From Baylisascaris procyonis (taxonomy: Eukaryota; Nematoda; Chromadorea; Rhabditida; Ascarididae), in assembly GCA_037389465.1 (NCBI GenBank), contig JAZARR010000179.1:1384501-1448500 (forward strand): a DNA stretch of 64,000 nucleotides. Direction: 5' to 3'. Shown in pieces: positions 38,860 through 49,399 of the stretch (positions within the stretch are counted from its first letter, which is position 1; every line of letters starts with the position of its first letter). A program made the translations under genes and the position numbers. A model generated the notes under the pieces. The model was not told the DNA's origin, made no database searches, and saw only the letters and a list, made by a program, of their open reading frames with translations.

Positions 38860-39985
38860 TGAATAGGGAAGAGTTCCGCTCGGAAAGCGATAGATGAAGG
38901 TTCAAGTGTTTGCTTATGGAATTTCAATTTTTCTCGTTTAACTATTGAAATTTTCATTTCCACTTCGCTTCACATGTATACTTTTTAGGCTATTTGCCTA
39001 CTATTGTTGCTTAATGAATAATGATACGGAAAAAAAGAGGATAACAGTATATGTTAGAAGCAAATCGAGTACAACATTTTACAACATGAACCACTAATGC
39101 ATTCATCTTTTAAAATTTCATCTACCTATCTCTTCTTTTTAATCAATTAATTACTTTTGATAACGATCTAGTTTTTTTTAAAAAATGCGCTGAATTGCGT
39201 GATCAATCACTAACAAATTTTTAAGTGAAGAACCAATTGTGTCTAAAACTAATCGTTAAATTACTCTCTATTTACATTGGAAATGTATGCATAGATTTTA
39301 CGATCAGTGCACTATTAAGCTCTGCTTACTTTGCACTTATCAAATTTTTATATCTTATGAGCATATTTCCACATATCTCTTTACATTATATGTTGTCACC
39401 ACTATAAATACTCATTTAATTTATCAATTATTATAACATTGCTTAAATATAATCGTTTATTAAATCATATTAAATCATATAGTCATATAAAATACATAAT
39501 TATTGATTTAATATCGATTATATTAAACTAATAAAAATTTGTTAATTTATAATGAGATATTAGTTACATTTGCATCAACTCTTTATTTCGACTTTTGTAA
39601 TAGCAATATACAATTGATTATCAACATTGACAAACAATTATCATCAAATATAAGTGAATATCATATTCAAAGACAATAATAATAGAATTATCCGTGATGC
39701 GATATAATTATTATTATATAATATTACTTTCAATCTATTGTTAAATTATTTAACTATCATTGATATCATTTCATTGATATTTTCAATTGTGATTATGTTC
39801 TTTATAATCGTGATAGGTCTTCATCTCACATATTTAGTGATTATAATAAGTGCAATTTTTTAGTTCTAACTTCCTATTATCGGTTTGTTATTTGAATATA
39901 TAACTCGAGGAGATATTTTTGAAATTTGATAAACTTGTTAGAGTGCAATTTAATTCCCATTCGTTACTATGAATAATTCTTTTCC
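38860..39985. other. very AT-rich upstream region of the deaminase gene
   Basis: No gene seen. From about 39,420 to 39,900 the sequence is almost pure A and T with many short inverted AT words. No distinct promoter element could be picked out. Confidence 0.5.
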
Positions 39986-39991
39986 AGTACA

Positions 39992-40122
39992 ATGACGTTA
40001 AACAAGGACGCATTAGTTGAAGCTGCAATAAAAGCAATGGAGAGAGCTTATTGCCCTTATAGTAAATTTCATGTTGGAGCTGCGTTGCTTACTGACGACG
40101 GTACAATCATAACCGGTGGTAT

Positions 40123-40169
<47 letters not shown>

Positions 40170-42742
40170 TTCATTTATTTATTTCAATCAACACAGCATT
40201 CATTACGAATAAAGGTCTCTTCATATCGCTTCCACTTGTCCCGAATCAATGCTTCTCTGATCCAGTTGGTTCCTGCGGTCTTTTTTAAAGAATCGCTCCA
40301 CCTCATTGCAGATCGGCCTCTATTTCTTTTGCCAATCCGTGGTGTCCATTCTGTTATTCGCTACCATGATTAACCGGTGGTATGCAATATAATTTCTTAT
40401 CGCACACCGATTTTGTTACAAATGAGATCCTACATCAATATTTGAAATGTTTTTTTTTTCATTACCGACAGCTGGTATCTACAGGTAAATTTCTTACCAA
40501 ACGGTTGCAATTAAAGGAATGCCTTAGGTTTGCTGAAGGAAATTACTGTTACTTTCATGGACAGTGTGAAAGAAATGAACCATAATATTACTAAGGAATA
40601 TTTATGCCTCACTTAATTTTAAGTAATTTTCCTTTCTGTTCATTTAAGTTTAGCTGGTCCTGATGTTTTTATAAAGAAAATTCATAACGACTTTAATTCG
40701 CATTCGACAGTATTTCCATCATATTGCTTCATATTTATCATTGAAATAAGAGGTTTTACATATATTTATTTTTATTTTATTCTATTGCTCTCAAATACTT
40801 CTATGTTAAACTAATCTATTCCTATCCATTAATTCTATCTCAAATTATTCTATTCTTCTGAATTATTTGCGCCTTAAATCAAAGAATAACAAATTTAAAA
40901 ATTGAATTGTCTTATCTTCTGCTGTTCTAAGTATCAATTGCAATTTTATTACGAATGCTGTCGAGTAGAATTTGGATTTTATAGGAAATGTGGAGAGTGC
41001 TTCATATGGTTGTACGATATGCGCAGAACGAAGTGCACTAGTAAAGGCGATCGCAGAAGGACATACTAAATTTCAAGCAATCGCAGTCGCAACCGCACGT
41101 TCGGATCCCACTTCTCCTTGTGGCGCATGTCGGCAACTCCTTATTGAATTTGGAGATATCCCGGTACTTTTTCTTGCCAAATTTCCTTTCATTTAATTAT
41201 GCAATGATCTATAGAGAGGATTTATCTGCATCGAATAATGGTGTACTGATTATGCAGGTAGAACAGGTGGGAGGCTCCACAGGTGTGCAGATAGGACAGG
41301 TGGGTGATTGCACAGATGATCTTCATGAACGTACGACGTGGAAAAGGTTTTACAACGGTCAACTGCTATAATTGTTTGCTCTGGTATTTGTGTTTCCCGC
41401 TTAGCAATTTCAGCTAGTGGTTTAGCTGTCAGATCTCAAATGCTATGACATTGATGCTCAAGTGACTTCCATCATTGGAGCTGCGTCAATTTGTCAAAAT
41501 CGTAGTTTGATCTATGATCTATGGTCGACGATTCATAGTCAGGCTTCATTTCAAATACATTTGAATAAAGCATATTGATCTTATTAAAAATGGGAGTTAA
41601 ACCTTAATACAACATAAGTTTTAGATGAAAGCAAAGCATTATGATCTCTGAAATTTTTATTAATTGTATTTTGCTAAATTCTTTACATTTTTGATCGAAA
41701 ACATAAATCCGTTGATTGTTTGCATAGCATGATAGAATTATAATTGTGAACTCTGAAACAGAAAATTAAGCCCACTTATCAGATTTGCAAATTTTATCAG
41801 TTCGGCATCATTATCAGCAATCGATTTGATAATCAATCAAATATTTAAAATGCACGATATTATTTCAATGATATTATTACTACCTTTCGATGTGATACAA
41901 AGCACATTTTATTATCTGGTTTGGATATCTTAAAAGAATTTTGAGCATATCCACTCAAGGAAAAAAATACTCCTGTTGCTTTCTTAATAAATTCTAGTGA
42001 AATAAAAAATGATGTCTTCATTTGTGAAATATTTTTTGTTATTTTTGATTTATATCGCCTAAGCGATATAAAATATTAGCAATCAATAAACGTGTGTTGA
42101 GATCTATCACAGCATAGTCTACGTGACTAAATTTGAAGAATTGATTCTAGTTATATTTGTCGTCTCTTTTTCTGAATCACAAAGTTGGAGGAATTCCAGC
42201 TTTTTCCACTCTCCTCTCAATTTTTTTTTTTTTTTGTTCATTAGTGAAAAATGACTACGAATTCAAGATTTTAGCATTTTACATCCTCTGTTCCTTTTAT
42301 TATTCACCGATATAGAAGGATCACAATTTATTCACTGTTGCTTGGTTTAAAGCCATATGTTCACTATGGCATTTCCTATCTAAATACGACAGCGGTTTAC
42401 TTAATAAAACCATGGCCAAGGTGGCCATGCTGATCTTATCGTAGCCATATCCATAGTCCATGTTCAAGTTCACTGAACTTGACCAAATTAGTTATGACAA
42501 GAGCAATTAATCAGTGACCTTCGTTTCGAGAAGATTTTTGACAGAGAGGTCATAAAGACAAAATCACATATTTATTTCATCATTGCTATCTATCAGCAAG
42601 ATGGGAATGATCATTTCAGGTGATCATGGCTTCATCAACATCCAATAAACGTATCGAGTTAACACTGAATGAACTGCTCCCGATGGCATTCATTCCTCAA
42701 TCGTTGGACGATTTTCATAAAGAGCAAAAACGTCATGAATAG
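39992..42742 (+). CDS. cdd: cytidine deaminase
   Basis: Three exons: 39992-40118, 40985-41163 and 42620-42742, giving 142 residues, the usual size. Joins are GGTG|GTATTT to TTTATAG|GAAAT (phase 1) and ATCCCG|GTACTT to ATTTCAG|GTGATC (phase 0). The family hydrolyses cytidine and deoxycytidine to uridine and deoxyuridine in pyrimidine salvage, usually as a cytosolic tetramer. Visible features are CPYSKFHVGAAL (21-32), GNVESASYG (43-51), the CAER motif with zinc ligand Cys55 and catalytic Glu57, SPCGACRQ with zinc ligands Cys88 and Cys91, and the C-terminal ELLPMAF. TTTTCCAG ending five bases before the ATG suggests trans-splicing or a 5' untranslated intron. A LINE tail sits four bases after exon 1. 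An AATAAA lies at 42995. Confidence 0.95.
40110..40122 (+). repeat. target-site duplication, left copy
   Basis: TAACCGGTGGTAT spans the end of deaminase exon 1 and the first four intron bases. It is repeated exactly at 40371-40383 on the other side of the LINE tail. Confidence 0.88.
40123..40370 (-). mobile_element. 5'-truncated LINE 3' end (non-LTR retrotransposon, RTE/CR1-like)
   Basis: The insertion is about 248 bp, in antisense to the deaminase gene. Read on the minus strand, 40360-40184 is an uninterrupted 58-codon frame. Its order RITEWTPR, GRSAMRW, NWIREALIRDKWKRYEE and then a TGA stop is typical of the C-terminal end of LINE reverse-transcriptase polyproteins. An (AAAT)n tail follows (40123-40183). 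Thirteen-base target duplications (40110-40122, 40371-40383) bound it exactly. It is the best preserved of the three copies in this window. The exact clade cannot be settled from this short end. Confidence 0.88.
40371..40383 (+). repeat. target-site duplication, right copy
   Basis: Exact repeat of 40110-40122. It still contains the ancestral exon-intron junction sequence, GGTG|GTATGCAA. Confidence 0.88.
41262..41325. repeat. imperfect tandem duplication of about 32 bp in intron 2
   Basis: GAACAGGTGGGAGGCTCCAC and GGACAGGTGGGTGATTGCAC start two similar units rich in ACAGGTG, inside the second intron of the deaminase gene. The frame they lie in is not coding. Confidence 0.6.
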
Positions 42743-42994
42743 GTCACTTCTCAAATGAACATCAATGGTCACTCGAATATCGAGCATCACAACCCGCTGA
42801 ACATATCTTGCTATTGAATCAACGTCTACAGCAGTATCTCGTCGCTCCACGCATTGTTTGCATTATTTCTGTCCGTTGTTCGTTTTACTACTTGACCATC
42901 ACTATATAAAAAATTACCTCTTGCCTGTGGAAACACTGTAGCGAAAATTTGCAAAATGAGGTTCATTTGTAGAAAATATTTCGAAAATTTGTAA

Positions 42995-43000
42995 AATAAA
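42995..43000 (+). terminator. polyadenylation signal of the deaminase gene
   Basis: AATAAA about 250 bp after the stop, overlapping a short TAAA repeat. It is the first good signal I saw after the last exon. Confidence 0.5.
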
Positions 43001-43509
43001 TAAATAAATTTTGAGTAATTTGTGTCGGTATGTGAAATGCTATTGAAATTCTAAAAGAGGGCGCTAATACATTCCAACAATAAACATCACTTATCGGGTG
43101 GATTGGTGTTGTCGGCATTTGTTGCATCAGAAATTACAAGGGCAAATAAGATGCGTCGAATGGTTTATAAGATAACAGCACTAAAGTGGTGTTAGTGAAG
43201 GCAAACGAGAGAAATGTGGATCGGCTAACTTACAACAATTTCCCGTAGATCCAAGAAAAGAATGGAACGTAACATCAACCTTTCGCCCATCTAGCTATCC
43301 CCTTCTTGCTAGATATCGTACTATACTATTGCTGAGTGTTCATATCCACTGTTATGTTATTACTAGTAAAATTACGCTTAAAAATTACAGTAAAATTACA
43401 GTATATGAATATGATGTTTTTGATATGCATGTGTGTGTCTGTTTGTTCGTTTCCTTAGATCAGCGTGGGGGATGCTGAAATCACGGTTAAAGTAGAGGGT
43501 ATATTGTGT

Positions 43510-43565
43510 ACCGTAGTACCATTCATACCGTAGTACCATTCATGTCCTCCTATAGTACCATTCAT
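43510..43565. repeat. 17-bp tandem repeat, 2.7 copies
   Basis: ACCGTAGTACCATTCAT occurs at 43510-43526 and 43527-43543. A third partial copy (TAGTACCATTCAT) is at 43553-43565. Confidence 0.9.
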
Positions 43566-44348
43566 ACTGATTCGACCAACGTTGAGAGTAATTGATTATA
43601 GCATTTAAGTGCTAAAAAATGCACATATTTTATAGTGATCGATTTTCTTCTTTCATTGATCACGTTAATTGAAATATGAAAACATTAATTATTATTTCTC
43701 GACGCCGAGGAAACCGATTAGTCAAGTGAGTGAAGCTTAGAAACATATATTATGTTATCGTTTTTCATGTATGCTTCTCTATTTGTTTACTACCTAATCC
43801 ACCGTAATAAATGCGACAAATTATTAAAATCAAAGAAACGCAATGTATTCATAGAGAAGCGAAAGCAAATAGATTGAAGTGCAATTTCCAGGATGATTCT
43901 AGGATGGCTATTCAGTATAAGCAAATTTATGGGTATTCAGATTTATTGAGGTGTTCATATAGAAGATAGCTTTGATGCGATTTCTTCGTTCAAGACTTGC
44001 ATAGCATCATATTACCTGAGGATTGTAAGAATCATGCAGTACAACGCCGTCTTCATAATTTATGGTGAAGTCCAATTTTGAATAGTTCTTACAATGATTA
44101 GCGTTCATTAGTTATTCCCTCATGCATAATTTTGCCTACCATTCCATATTCTGTGAAGTGATATTGATGCATTCGTCGAATGGTCGAAATTATGGCCATC
44201 AAATGCTTATCATGAATAATGTCATATGCTTCATATCAATTATCTGCTTGAATGTTTTCTGAGGCTAGAACGTGATGTTCTTTCTGTCACCGATGGTGTT
44301 CGTTATCTTGCTATTATAATCGACTCTGAGCTTTATTAGAGGTTGCAG

Positions 44349-44537
44349 TGCTCCACTTTTGCCGAAAATTTCGTCAAAAATTGCAAATTGTCCCAGCAAA
44401 AAGCACTACCGAGTTGTTTTCATCGTCTAGTGCCAACCGATTTTGGAATATTGCATTCCTGGATGACCACCTTATTTGATTTCCGTTGTGAGAAATCACC
44501 ATGGATCGACTCCTTTGCTTATAATTTAGCAACATAT
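44349..44537 (+). CDS. orphan internal-exon-like frame
   Basis: A GGTTGCAG acceptor and a CATAT|GTACGTG donor bound exactly 63 codons in phase 0 at both ends. The peptide has four cysteines and mixed composition and matches no family I know. It lies after the deaminase gene's last exon and does not belong to it. A minus-strand frame overlaps it. It may be chance. Confidence 0.22.
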
Positions 44538-45957
44538 GTACGTGTGTTTTTCTCTGCTCCATTATATTGCCCATTTATCTCTGCTTCTGATGCTGTGTGT
44601 TGAAAAACCCATTGCCTTTTATGTGCGTGTGAGATAGTGTTTCGAGAGCCTGGGGAGCTGTTCGATGTTCGATATGTGCAATGTACGCGTGGAGTAGCAG
44701 TTGCAATGCGGGGTGTGGGAGTGGAATGGTGGCAGTATGACGGTCGATGACAGTGTATAGGTGAACAGCTTTAACAAGTAGTCACTGGAATATGGCAGGC
44801 TGAGTTTTAACCTAATTCTCTGTTGTAAGCGCATTGTGTTCAGCATCTTTGCCAACCCGCCCTCAGAAATATTCCAGTTTAGAATTGAACGGAAAGTTTT
44901 TTTCTGAATGAAAGATTAACAGTTGTTCGTTAGCTGTTTGGAAAAAGAACGACGATTGTGGTGATCATCGAAGCCTTCAAATGACTTCAGAGTGGTTGAC
45001 AATTCAAAATTGAAAACCTCTATGAAATGGAATCCTTTTCACAAGAAATGTTACTTTCGGGTAGATGAAGGCAGCACATTTGAAGAAGATTTTCTATTTA
45101 AGACGTAGCCTGCTGAAAAATGCTTTTATTTGAGGTCAATGAAAACCATTGGCGAATCTGCTTTCATAAAAACTTTTTTGTTTGCACGATTTATATTGTA
45201 TGAATATAATATATGATTTGCACAATAACAAAAGAAAAACTCAAAAAGCACAACAATTTGCAGAGAGAATCAATCATCAAGAAGAATAGAAGAACGCAGC
45301 ATGAGAATTCAACAATGGTTTGGCCTTGGTGACATACTGTTATAGTAATTTTTTCGTAAGGTTTCAAAGCAGTAATGACAAATATTCGTCACTATTCTTG
45401 CAGTTGGTTCTAATAGTCATTTTCTGAAGTAAGATGTACTCTGTTCGTACTTGTGCTGATTTTCATATTGATTTATGACTTTCATAAATTGGCTTTCGCT
45501 TTTTTTTCACATCTTTTCCACAAATTTTCCATAAATTATTTTCCATATGGCTGAATCAACGAATTCTTTGAGTTTGTTACCGATAGTCGCTAGAATCGTT
45601 TCACTGCAATGAAATACTTCACCCCGCAGTGCTGTGAGGAAATCAACAATGCGTATCACAGCGCACACATACAGTATGTCAACGGTTATATAGCATAAGT
45701 AGGGGTTATATAAAAGTAGAATATGGTACTTAAACAAGCCTCAATAGAAATATGAGCTCATTAATATTGAATGGAGGTATTATATGTTTACAACTCAATC
45801 GGTGATGATGAAGTGGAAAAGCACACATGCGGGACTTGCCCCATATGTGTTTTTTGCAACCGCGTTCATTGGAGCGACAGAGTTCATAAATTTATCTACA
45901 TTTGATCGAACCAAATTTTCACATAAATCTTTCATCCAAAATTCTTCGAATAAGACC

Positions 45958-45963
45958 TTTATT
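45958..45963 (-). terminator. polyadenylation signal of the Mss4-like gene
   Basis: TTTATT on the plus strand is AATAAA on the minus strand, about 180 bases after the stop codon. Confidence 0.5.
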
Positions 45964-46143
45964 TACTTCCTATATTAAGCTTTAGAAAATCTGAAGCACC
46001 TTACTGACCTAAAATGGATACCTGTCTTAAATAAATGAGAAAGGGAGATAGAGAGAGGTAAAATGAAAAGTGGGAGAGACAGAAAGAAACTGAGAGAGAA
46101 GCGACTTGAGAGGAAGGATACTGCAGTTTAGGATTGACTATAT

Positions 46144-47451
46144 TTATCTGTAGAGCATTCGTTCAACTGCTACATAAAAACGTTTATTGTCATCGGTACG
46201 CCAACCGAATGGACCGAACTCGCAATCTCCACACATGAGACTCTTCACTCCGTCAACAGTCTGCCAGCCGACTGTATCAAATAGGAATTCATTATCCGTA
46301 AACCACCATAGATCGATCTTCTCTTTCAATTCACCTTTTGCTCCTCCAACACTCATCTCACGGAGTTCGCGCTCTTCACCTCAAAACAACAACCGACATA
46401 TGCATACAACGTCCAACTATGCTCATTCATTGAAAACATTCCTCGCAGAATATTATACATCCTTGGATTTATGTGAACAAATCGAAAGCAGAATATGGGG
46501 AAAGGGATATCGGCAGCGAGGTGGAAAGGAGAATCGGGAATAAAGGAGGTTATGGTCCATTGAATTTTCAAATTTTTCAGCATTATTTCAGCGGGAAAAA
46601 AATTTAGCAAAAACTTCACAAAGTAAATAAAAAATTATATGTCTTATGCGTGGATAAATTCGATGCTACCGATGTAATTTCCATTGACTCTGTAATACTC
46701 GGAACTCCACTACAATCATTTCTAATAATTTCATAGAGATTAGATGGGCAACGTTATAGATACCAATACAGTTGAGTACATAAATAAGGGAACGTCTTAG
46801 AACAAAAAACATCTTTTCCCTTTCGTTTCCCTTTTCTCCATTCTTATTTGAAGGGATGGGAAAGGGGGAGTGTTAGAACTACAGGATCCTCAAAGGCAGC
46901 GCATCAACACATATGTACTCAAGTATCGTATCGATGACTGTGTTATGCTACAGTTCTAACGATCAACTATAAGGAGCATACACTTTGCATGTTCGCCTTG
47001 GAATTTCTATAGTGACTGAAGCACAAACGGCAAGCGTATTTTCGTGACAGAATGCAACCGTTTCCAACAATGGCTGAGCATACGATAACGAACAGTTTCT
47101 GCAGAGCAACTAACCGATAATACAAGGTGGGAGAGTCAAAAGGGAATGGAAAGGAGATAGATACCATCCACCTTCCTAAGCTAATCTATTCGACTGTTCC
47201 GCAATATCTGCGGTGCCCTCCACGAACTGAGCCTGTATTCCATGACCATCTCATTCCCAGCAATTACCAGAAACATATTTAGAACCTTTAATAAGAGTGG
47301 CTTTATTCGCCTCAAAAACAAGACTTTGACAATGCCGACATCGAATCGTCTTTGAGTTTTTCTTATTTGAGCCTAAAAGTTCGCTTATATCGGTTGGCTC
47401 ATTTTTCGTTGAACAATTTTCATTGACGAGTGCCGGATTTACCGTAAACAT
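46144..47451 (-). CDS. rabif: Mss4/RABIF-type Rab-binding zinc protein
   Basis: Two minus-strand exons, 47451-47268 and 46379-46144, give 139 residues (human RABIF has about 123). Mss4 binds nucleotide-free secretory Rab GTPases. It was first described as an exchange factor and is now mostly regarded as a Rab chaperone. The zinc fold is visible: RCRHC (Cys38, Cys41) in exon 1 and LMCGDCEFGPFGW (Cys111, Cys114) in exon 2. The family C-terminus FYVAVER follows, with FLFDTVG upstream. GATTTTAG directly precedes the ATG, suggesting spliced-leader trans-splicing. The donor is TCTG|GTAATT. The acceptor TTTTGAG|GTG is not canonical; choosing AAG|AGC six bases later keeps the frame and removes two residues. 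Confidence 0.92.
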
Positions 47452-47469
47452 CTAAAATCAATTATTTAC

Positions 47470-49300
47470 CTATATTGTAAAATATATGAAATAGTTACCT
47501 GTACTTTACACTATATTTACCTGTGTCGCTAACTTTATTTAAAATGTTACCTATGCTTACCTGTATTCGCAACATATATGTTCATGTTTAGTTATTATAT
47601 ATAACAGTAATGTAAAATATTTGTTTATGTAAAAATATACAATTCAGGTACTAAAATATTACAAAATATCAAATACATTTGCAATATTTGTTTGCTTCCT
47701 TTTCCCATCCTTCTCTGAACCTATTTCAACTCAGTTAAACGATACCTCTTATTATGCATCAGTGATTTAAGTTAATGCAATAGATATTTTCTGTTTTTAT
47801 TTGCTGATAAATATGTTTTATGTAAATATTCCAAAATATATTGGCTATTTTATAATATTTAATAAATCTTTTAAATTTTATATTTTTACGTAAACAAATA
47901 TTTTATATCACTGCGATATATAGTGAATAAATATGACGAAGCAAAAAAATTGGACATGAGCAGTTTGTATATATATATCTATAGAATGTAAGTAACAATT
48001 AATTGCGTAACAAATGCAAAACACACATTGAAAATTTCTCTCCAAAAAAGCTCTTCGGAAAATTTTCTGCTTAACGGCCCTATACCTATACCTATACCTA
48101 TACCTATAGAGGGATAGCAGCGTTCACTGCTTTGTTTCTTCCCTCTCCAGCCGCTTTAATCACTAATCAGTAATCATCTATCGTTAATCTTTGATCATAC
48201 TATTTTTGTGAAATGACCAATAACAAACATATGAAAACAATAAAAAAAAAACCAACCGCTTAGTGTTGTTCTAAGAGAACAAACTGATTTTTGAGAATTA
48301 TCTCTTACGATGAATTTTCAAGGCGAAATTTTCCTTTACGAATGGTATTTTGCCTATCAAATGGGAAAAGGTGGAAACCGAGACCTCTATAACAGTTTCC
48401 TATTCGATTAACGTCGAAGAAAATGATCGGCATTTAAATGTTCCCGAAAAATGCGTGATGCGTTTTTAGCAGCGCTTCGATCAAATACAAACGGAAGTAA
48501 ATTGGGGAAACGCGCCACGGCAACTAGCACAATATGTGCTTTTGAAATCCGGTTTCATGAATTATTATCACATTATGAAATCTGCGCTATTATGCACTTA
48601 TATTTCAATCGGTTCAACAATTGCTCGAAATTGTCCTCCAACAATTCGCGTTTTTGCGACATGAACGGTGTAGAGTGGAAAACCAACCGGATGCAAAAGT
48701 GTGTGCCAGTTTTTTGATACATTCAAGTGCCTAGAACTCCTCATGAGTTACCAAGGTGTATTTAGACATTGGGAAAGGTGGTGGTGTGGGGTAAATTACA
48801 CCTGTGGATTTCTGTAAGTAAACCTTTATTGTTAGTTGAAATTATTGAACAGATATAAAGAAAAACACAAACACATAAGTCTTGCTTCGCTAAGCGAAAG
48901 GTTTGTAGTACAAAGAGGTTCACTAAAAGTATGAGTGCATTATTGCACATTCTTTATTATTTATTGGTAATTTATGATGCCGGTTGGTCATTTCGAATTT
49001 TTTGGTGATGCGCCGAAGTTGATACAGTGCAGAATGGTTGCAGATTTTGTACAGCTAGCTGTCAAGGAAATTGAATAAGGCAGCATTGTTTGGCCAGTAA
49101 AGGTGGGAGTTTATTCGAGTTCCTGCACAGCTATGTAGATCATTTTGGCCTCTTTCTCCTACCTCCCTAACCTTTTCCCTCGTCTTTTCCCTCCCATCTC
49201 CTTCCTCCCCCCTCTTCAATTCCTTTCCCCATCAAAACGTGTACCACCACTATAGTGCTGCCGTAGTATATTCGCTCCTATACATAATGTCATCGTCTCG
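47470..49300. other. intergenic stretch
   Basis: No gene supported. It holds TTACCTGT-like repeats near 47,495-47,570, a hexamer array (48080-48108) and a C/T-rich block (about 49,150-49,220). The frame at 48451-48717 has no motif. Confidence 0.45.
48080..48108. repeat. (CTATAC)n hexamer array
   Basis: Nearly five copies of CTATAC. A shorter relative (TACCTATACCTATT) lies at about 3,575-3,590. Confidence 0.92.
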
Positions 49301-49329
49301 TAACGCTTAAAGGTTAAAATTTGATCAGA

Positions 49330-49399
49330 TGCCAAGTTCGATTTTGTGTTGTAAAATTCGCGCGGCCCTCTGCTGGCGATAGCATATTGTCTACGAATG
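49330..49399 (+). promoter_or_regulatory. possible first exon / start of the Pro/Gln-rich gene
   Basis: A small GC-rich patch (GCGCGGCCCTCTGCTGGCG) is followed by a strong donor, GAATG|GTGAGTA, with the exon ending at 49399. From here to the end of the window the plus strand becomes noticeably T- and G-rich, as in introns of a plus-strand gene. Splicing to 52009 would place it in the 5' untranslated region. The true start cannot be fixed from sequence alone. Confidence 0.3.

Larger units (their letters stand above)
43010..46130. other. intergenic stretch between deaminase and Mss4-like genes
   Basis: No recognised gene. It contains a short tandem repeat (43510-43565), a splice-bounded open frame of unknown nature (44349-44537, plus), and a possible minus-strand terminal exon-like frame (45507-45631). 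The last follows a TTTCCTCACAG acceptor and ends in TGA; neither frame has a recognised homologue. Confidence 0.4.

Noticed and set aside
41219..41371. Open frame after deaminase exon 2 reading SASNNGVLIM, similar in look to deaminase C-termini
   Set aside because: The acceptor is poor and the continuation lacks the ELLP..F segment. The exon at 42620-42742 joins in phase 0 with a good TTTCAG and contains NELLPMAF, so this frame is intronic coincidence.
42659..42850. Minus-strand frame of 63 codons
   Set aside because: It is the shadow of deaminase exon 3.
45507..45631. Minus-strand terminal exon-like frame after a good acceptor
   Set aside because: Only 41 codons, no homologue and no upstream exon in phase, so not called as a gene.
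46187..46619. Plus and minus frames overlapping the Mss4-like second exon
   Set aside because: Antisense or out-of-frame shadows of a well supported exon.
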